Assembly (NCBI GenBank): GCA_964491395.1
Contig: CAZBGI010000027.1
Location: 1 to 45,018 of the forward strand
Origin: SKVR01 sp964491395
GTDB taxonomy: Bacteria; Bacteroidota; Bacteroidia; Bacteroidales; UBA7960
DNA: 45,018 nucleotides
Direction: 5' to 3'
The notes under the pieces are model-generated. The model did no database searches, was not told where the DNA came from, and was given only the letters and a program-made list of their open reading frames with translations. The position numbers and the translations under genes were made by a program. This document shows, one piece after another, positions 41,744 to 45,018 of the stretch (the first letter of the stretch is position 1; every line of letters begins with the position of its first letter).

Positions 41744-41772
41744 GTTTAGTATTTAAGCGTTAAAAGTTAAAC
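41744..41772 (-). repeat. inverted repeat upstream of the MerR-type gene, possible operator
   Basis: GTTTAG (41744-41749) and TTAAAC (41767-41772) separated by 17 bases, similar in arms and spacing to 40301-40328. It lies directly upstream of a -7 candidate. Confidence 0.4.
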
Positions 41773-41999
41773 AATTCAATGAGATGTTTCTTTTGGCTCC
41801 CGAAAGGTTTTCTCCCTGTAGTGTTTATTCATGGATTTCTTTCGCAGTACAACAGGTAACAAAAAATTAATATTATTTCTTACAGAAAAAAATTGCCTGA
41901 AAAGTTGATATGTAAGCATCACTTTTATCAACAGACCTAATAAAATTATCGCTGACTACATAGTATTCAATCGCCTTATGACAGGTATCAGAAACGTTT

Positions 42000-42037
42000 C
42001 CCTCTGCTATCTTAGCAGGGGGAGTTTTATTTTTTTA
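42000..42037 (+). terminator. orphan intrinsic terminator or attenuator upstream of the SiaC-like gene
   Basis: A 10-bp stem, CCCTCTGCTA (42000-42009) with TAGCAGGGGG (42013-42022; one G-T pair) and a 3-base loop, followed by AGTTTTATTTTTTT. No plus-strand gene lies upstream for it to terminate. Confidence 0.75.
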
Positions 42038-42043
42038 ATTTTG
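42036..42043 (+). promoter_or_regulatory. Bacteroidota -7 promoter element, SiaC-like gene
   Basis: TAATTTTG followed by CAGC, 42 bases before the ATG at 42086. It begins within the T tract of the preceding terminator. Confidence 0.5.
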
Positions 42044-42085
42044 CAGCACACAATCATTCTGAGAATTGGTATAGATAATAAATAC

Positions 42086-42466
42086 ATGCAGAAACTCGAG
42101 TTATCACCCACCAGAACCACCCTGGGAATTAATTTTGATCCCGAAGCAAACATTCTCGAATTTTACGGGCATTCCTATCCAACCAATCCGGTCACTTTCT
42201 TCCAGCCTCTGATTGATTGGGTGGAAGAATATATTGCAACCTACCCTGAAAAGCCTACCAAACTGGTATTCAAAATGGAGTATTTCAATACCAGTTCTTC
42301 TACTTTTATTTACAAAATCCTGGAGGTGATGGATGTGCATAACCAGCAATACCATAATGTACAACTGGTTTTTCAGTGCGAAGACAACGAAGATGATGTT
42401 TTAGATTCCTGGAAAAGTTTAATCAGGGATCTGGACTTACCCTGTGAAATTAAAATCCTGCCATAA
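42086..42466 (+). CDS. SiaC-like regulatory phosphoprotein (DUF1987)
   Basis: A 126-residue protein of the SiaC family. The ATG at 42086 fits the family start MQKLELSPTRTTLGINFDPE; a longer frame begins 36 codons earlier but crosses the terminator and the -7 box. The phosphorylation-site region KMEYFNTSSSTFIYKILEVM (Thr69-Ser72) is conserved. In Pseudomonas aeruginosa, SiaC is phosphorylated by SiaB, dephosphorylated by the PP2C phosphatase SiaA, and its free form activates the diguanylate cyclase SiaD. None of these partners is in the window. Family assignment is by pattern recognition; the partner system in this organism is unknown. Confidence 0.85.
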   Translation: MQKLELSPTRTTLGINFDPEANILEFYGHSYPTNPVTFFQPLIDWVEEYIATYPEKPTKLVFKMEYFNTSSSTFIYKILEVMDVHNQQYHNVQLVFQCEDNEDDVLDSWKSLIRDLDLPCEIKILP

Positions 42467-42564
42467 CAACTGCTACGGGTGGTTTGAAAATATTGGTATT
42501 GAAGTAATAATAAAAAAAAAGCTTAAGTATATCAAATGTGGGTAGAAATGAGGCAATTTTTTGC

Positions 42565-42572
42565 TAAATTTG
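42565..42572 (+). promoter_or_regulatory. Bacteroidota -7 promoter element, DnaB-like gene
   Basis: TAAATTTG, 32 bases before the ATG at 42604. Confidence 0.55.
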
Positions 42573-42603
42573 AACAGTATGAATTTATGTAAAACCACAA
42601 GCT

Positions 42604-43503
42604 ATGGAACAAAACACCCTGGAAGTCACAGAGCGGTCAGAAGTGTTTGAGTTTGCCAGTTTAAGAGAATTGGTTAATCAGGCACTTCACCAAAATTTTG
42701 GCGAAATACAATTGTCAAACGGATTATCAACCGGATTCCGCGACCTGGATACCGTTATAAAAGGCTTAAAAAAAGGAGAATTAACGACAATTGCCGTTAA
42801 GCCAGGCATGGGAAAAACCGCGCTCATGCTCTCATTCGCAAACAATCTGGCCATTAAGAATAATCATTCGGTGGCTATCTTCTCTTCCGAAAGGTCGAGC
42901 ACCAAAATCACCAACCGACTTATTGAAAGTGAAACGGGAATGTCTCTTGATCGATTGATCAAAGGCAATTTTCGTCCCAGTGAAAAAGACCATATGTATT
43001 CTTTGGTAAGTCAGATTGCCAAGGCCAATATCTTTATGGATGATACCCAGAACCTCTCTGTTGAGGAACTGTTTCTAAAAGCCAGACAGCTGAAGATCTC
43101 CAATAACATTGAACTGATTATTGTTGATTACCTGGAGCTTTTGAGTACTATGCAAGGAGATGCAGAAAACAGGCAGGAAGAACTCAACAAGATTGTACAC
43201 ACCCTCAAGAATATTGCAAAAGAATTGAATATTCCTGTATTACTGTTTTCTCAGATCCCCGGACATTACCCCTCTAATGTTGTACAAAAACCTTCATTAA
43301 AGGATATTCCGGTTTTTCTCTCTGAATTATCTGATGTTGTATTGTTTTTGCATCGTACGGATTTAGTTTCCCGTCCCAATGGAAACCAAAAACAATCTTC
43401 TGATTTGGTTGAAATTGTTGTGGGAAAATATAACGACCATAAAAATGAACATTCTGTTGAATTGAGATATATTGAAAGCCTTGCTAAGTTTGCAGACAAG
43501 TAA
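42604..43503 (+). CDS. stand-alone DnaB C-terminal-like RecA-fold ATPase
   Basis: A 299-residue protein equivalent to the ATPase half of the replicative helicase DnaB, without the N-terminal primase-interacting domain. It begins with the DnaB-like entry LSTGFRDLDTVIKGLKKGEL, then Walker A VKPGMGKTALML (Lys71), FSSERS with the likely catalytic Glu96, and Walker B LIIVDYLELL (Asp175). The region after the sensor strand reads SQIPGHYPSN and lacks the SR-x-x-E-x-R pattern of true DnaB, so the arginine-finger and DNA-loop chemistry is altered. It is a divergent paralogue rather than the cell's replicative helicase. It is monocistronic, with a -7 box and a strong terminator. Role unknown. Confidence 0.82.
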   Translation: MEQNTLEVTERSEVFEFASLRELVNQALHQNFGEIQLSNGLSTGFRDLDTVIKGLKKGELTTIAVKPGMGKTALMLSFANNLAIKNNHSVAIFSSERSSTKITNRLIESETGMSLDRLIKGNFRPSEKDHMYSLVSQIAKANIFMDDTQNLSVEELFLKARQLKISNNIELIIVDYLELLSTMQGDAENRQEELNKIVHTLKNIAKELNIPVLLFSQIPGHYPSNVVQKPSLKDIPVFLSELSDVVLFLHRTDLVSRPNGNQKQSSDLVEIVVGKYNDHKNEHSVELRYIESLAKFADK

Positions 43504-43535
43504 AACCGGTTACTTATAATCGTTCTAAATTATTA

Positions 43536-43576
43536 AAAAAAGCCTGCTGATCGTATTTTTCAGCAGGCTTTTTTGT
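43536..43576 (+). terminator. strong bidirectional terminator after the DnaB-like gene
   Basis: A 15-bp stem, AAAAAAGCCTGCTGA (43536-43550) with TCAGCAGGCTTTTTT (43560-43574), loop of 9 bases, T-rich on both strands. Confidence 0.92.
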
Positions 43577-43605
43577 AATTTAGGCCCAACTTAAATCCTC
43601 AGTAT

Positions 43606-44148
43606 ATGGCAATATTAAAAGAATCAGACGAAAGAAAAAATACCGTTATTGATGTGGCAAAGCTTATGCTTGTTGCTGCACGCACAGCACCCAAAGGCAA
43701 AGGGGCTGACAATCTTGAAATGGCTATTCTCACCGATAATGATATCCGTTTGCTGGCCATGGAAATGAGAAAAATCGGCGAACAAAAAGAATATGATATT
43801 TTCCTGCGGGATGCCGATAATGTGCTTGCCAATGCGGATGCGGTAGTGCTTATTGGCACACGAATCAAAACACTGGGGCTGAAAGTTTGCAGTTTATGTG
43901 GTTTTGCTGATTGTGCAACCAAAGAAAAATACCCGCTGGTGCCTTGTGTTTACAATACAGGTGATTTGGGTATTGCCGTGGGTTCAGCTGCGGCTGTGGC
44001 TTCTCAACATTTTATAGATAACCGCATCATGCATACCATTGGCATGGCAGCCATAAACCTGGAAATACTCAGCAAAGGGGTTAAAATAATATGGGGAATT
44101 CCTCTTAGTGCTTCATCAAAGAATCCCTATTTCGACCGGAAAAAATAA
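43606..44148 (+). CDS. DUF2148 ferredoxin-domain protein
   Basis: A 180-residue soluble protein of the DUF2148 family (COG4739). The N-terminal part VAKLMLVAARTAPKGKGADN is the family hallmark. Four cysteines in the pattern C-x2-C-x4-C-x10-C (Cys95, Cys98, Cys103, Cys114) could bind an iron-sulfur cluster. The remainder, with YNTGDLGIAVGSAAAVASQH, resembles a nitroreductase-like core. It is common in strict anaerobes; no biochemical role is established. It lies between a strong terminator and a long non-coding region and is probably monocistronic. Confidence 0.88.
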   Translation: MAILKESDERKNTVIDVAKLMLVAARTAPKGKGADNLEMAILTDNDIRLLAMEMRKIGEQKEYDIFLRDADNVLANADAVVLIGTRIKTLGLKVCSLCGFADCATKEKYPLVPCVYNTGDLGIAVGSAAAVASQHFIDNRIMHTIGMAAINLEILSKGVKIIWGIPLSASSKNPYFDRKK

Positions 44149-44302
44149 CGAGGGATAAGTTGTAAACGAACCGGGTGGTTACCGCCCCTGCTGTTCTAAC
44201 CTGAACCCCGCTCAAGGGCCTGGTTTTATGGCAATGCCCAACAGGATAAAGTAACTTGACGGGTACCAAAGTTGTTTTAAGGACGATTGAATTTCATTTG
44301 AC

Positions 44303-44421
44303 GGGACTGTCTTCAAAGCATTTCCTGTTAGGATTTTAGGGCTGTTGAAACGGGTATCTGACTGATAACCAGATGTTGTTTCTTCCGGCTCATCGACCGG
44401 CAGGCTTTTTGAAACAGCCCC
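44303..44421. repeat. possible relic of a small mobile element with inverted ends
   Basis: The left end GGGACTGTCTTCAAAGC (44303-44319) resembles the reverse complement of the right end, GGGGCTGTTTCAAAAAGC (44421-44404). Such ends look like terminal repeats of some IS families and their non-autonomous derivatives. A nested 8-bp stem GGGCTGTT (44339-44346) with AACAGCCC (44413-44420) encloses two smaller hairpins. No target-site duplication is visible, so the call is tentative. Confidence 0.35.
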
Positions 44422-44566
44422 GTTTTTATTGGCAGTTTATTTCAATTGCATCCCTACTGCCCGGATAGGTTTCCGGTAGTTTTTAAATAATAATTTTATC
44501 ATTTTGTCTTTTGTTTGAACCAATTGATTGTATTAAGTGTTTGAAAATTTGAAGCATTTTGTTTTT

Positions 44567-44574
44567 TACCTTTG
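44567..44574 (+). promoter_or_regulatory. Bacteroidota -7 promoter element, tpx
   Basis: TACCTTTG, 31 bases before the tpx start, the same form as at rplU, rpsF and the DMT gene. Confidence 0.65.
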
Positions 44575-44605
44575 TAAAATACGTTTAATATAAATCATTG
44601 TTGGT

Positions 44606-45018
44606 ATGAAAAGAAATTCGAATGTTGTTACGCAGGGAGGAAAGCCGGTAACCCTTATGGGTAAAATCATAAAAACAGGTAGACATGCCAAAAACTTCAT
44701 TGCCACCGGAATTGACATGCAACCTGTAAAACTTAGCGACTATCAGGGAAAAGTCAGGATAATAACCTCTATGGGATCAGTAGATACCGATGTTTGCGCA
44801 GAACAAACCCGCAGATTTAACCTTGAAGCATCAAAACTTAGTGGCGTGCAGATTATTGCCATCTCTTGTGATTTGCCTTTTGCCTTAAAAAGGTTTTGTG
44901 GCGCAGAGGGGATTGATAAAGTGGTTGTAGTTTCTGATCATAAAGAAACAGATTTTGGCATTAAGTACGGTTTGCTGGTTGAGGAGTTTCGCTTGCTGGC
45001 CCGCAGTGTAATCATCAT
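44606..45018 (+). CDS. tpx: thiol peroxidase, 3' end missing
   Basis: Tpx is an atypical 2-Cys peroxiredoxin that reduces peroxides using thioredoxin. The visible 137 residues start at the ATG 44606. The peroxidatic Cys64 is in SVDTDVCAEQTRRFN, and the resolving Cys98 in DLPFALKRFCGAEGI. GGKPVTLMGK at the N-terminus and LLARSVIII at the edge are family features. SMGSVDT replaces the more common SVFPSxDT, leaving the conserved DT-x-VC. About 30 C-terminal residues are cut off by the window edge. Located in the cytoplasm in most species; no signal peptide is seen here. Confidence 0.94.
   Translation, partial: MKRNSNVVTQGGKPVTLMGKIIKTGRHAKNFIATGIDMQPVKLSDYQGKVRIITSMGSVDTDVCAEQTRRFNLEASKLSGVQIIAISCDLPFALKRFCGAEGIDKVVVVSDHKETDFGIKYGLLVEEFRLLARSVII

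Larger units (their letters stand above)
41517..42085. other. intergenic region between MerR-type and SiaC-like genes
   Basis: This 569-base region has no gene I can support. It contains: the MerR gene -7 candidate (41727-41734); an inverted repeat GTTTAG-N17-TTAAAC (41744-41772); a second inverted repeat GTTGATA / TATCAAC (41904-41910 with 41926-41932); an orphan plus-strand terminator (42000-42037); and the SiaC gene -7 box overlapping the end of that terminator. A short RNA or leader upstream of the terminator is possible, but no promoter for it was found. Confidence 0.55.
44149..44605. other. long non-coding region before tpx
   Basis: This 457-base gap lacks a plausible gene and is richer in G+C than other spacers. 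It holds small hairpins at 44173-44187 (GGGTGG-TTA-CCGCCC) and further possible pairings to about 44270. A 119-base stretch with similar inverted ends lies at 44303-44421. It ends in a T run (44423-44427) that could terminate transcription from the DUF2148 gene. The tpx -7 box is at 44567-44574. It could be a decayed mobile element or a structured RNA. Confidence 0.45.

Noticed and set aside
41978..42085. 36-codon extension of the SiaC-like protein
   Set aside because: It crosses a strong terminator and the -7 box, so it cannot be translated from the likely transcript.
44321..44421. Integron attC site before tpx, suggested by GTTAGGA near 44327
   Set aside because: No matching inverse core site and no integrase; the inverted ends fit an IS-like relic better.
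1..45018. tRNA, rRNA, CRISPR array, phage genes or an intact transposase
   Set aside because: I found no cloverleaf-like sequence with a TTC-loop signature, no regularly spaced repeats and no transposase or phage protein motifs in any frame.

Overview
The window is chromosomal DNA from a member of the Bacteroidota, most likely Bacteroidia of the Marinilabiliales/Prolixibacteraceae kind. The evidence is: most transcription units are preceded by the Bacteroidota -7 element TAnnTTTG; Shine-Dalgarno sequences are largely absent; there is a type IX secretion plug protein; the ribosomal operon is rpsF-rpsR-rplI with no ssb; and there are Na+-NQR, lipoprotein signal peptides and several Bacteroidota-only families. 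It is gene-dense, moderately AT-rich and looks like core genome. I see no phage, CRISPR array, rRNA or tRNA and no intact insertion sequence. There is one possible small inverted-repeat relic near the right end.

Layout. 1-3.5 kb: panB (cut by the left edge), a rubrerythrin-type ferritin, a lipoprotein MsrB and a PQQ-type sugar dehydrogenase lipoprotein. 3.8-12 kb: a trehalose module made of a beta-phosphoglucomutase/OtsB fusion, a GH65 phosphorylase and an OtsA with a C-terminal OtsB-like domain, followed by two SDR-family genes. 12.1-16.4 kb (minus): a REC-histidine kinase and a large PAS hybrid kinase. 16.8-19.8 kb: a membrane-anchored conserved protein, a GNAT, an orphan ThiS-like protein and the T9SS plug protein. 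20-28.3 kb: nqrABCDEF, a CDF transporter, apbE and, facing them, an NqrM-like cysteine protein. 28.3-30.7 kb (minus): hemerythrin, a SpoU methyltransferase and rplI-rpsR-rpsF. 30.9-36.8 kb: a DMT transporter, rplU-rpmA, serS, a TPR protein and rsmA. 36.9-45 kb: a pseudo-PP2C/LysM membrane protein, aspartokinase, an ECF-type sigma factor, a CarH-like MerR regulator, a SiaC-like protein, a stand-alone DnaB-like ATPase, a DUF2148 protein and tpx (cut by the right edge).

How parts work together. In the trehalose module, OtsA would make trehalose-6-phosphate, but its own fused phosphatase domain has lost the nucleophile (Asp to Asn) and two metal-binding Asp. The intact phosphatase is the OtsB half of the first gene, whose other half would convert beta-glucose-1-phosphate released by the GH65 enzyme. 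Synthesis and phosphorolysis are therefore encoded together. In the NQR region the six subunits sit with the flavin-attaching enzyme (ApbE) and a likely iron-maturation factor (NqrM-like).

The observations I consider least ordinary are: the degenerate phosphatase domain on OtsA; the transmembrane protein joining a PP2C fold without metal ligands to a LysM domain; a strong Shine-Dalgarno in front of rplI in the operon that encodes bS6 and bS18; the CarH-like regulator beside a sigma gene, both with a similar inverted repeat upstream; and a leader terminator plus repeated palindromes upstream of the hybrid kinase.
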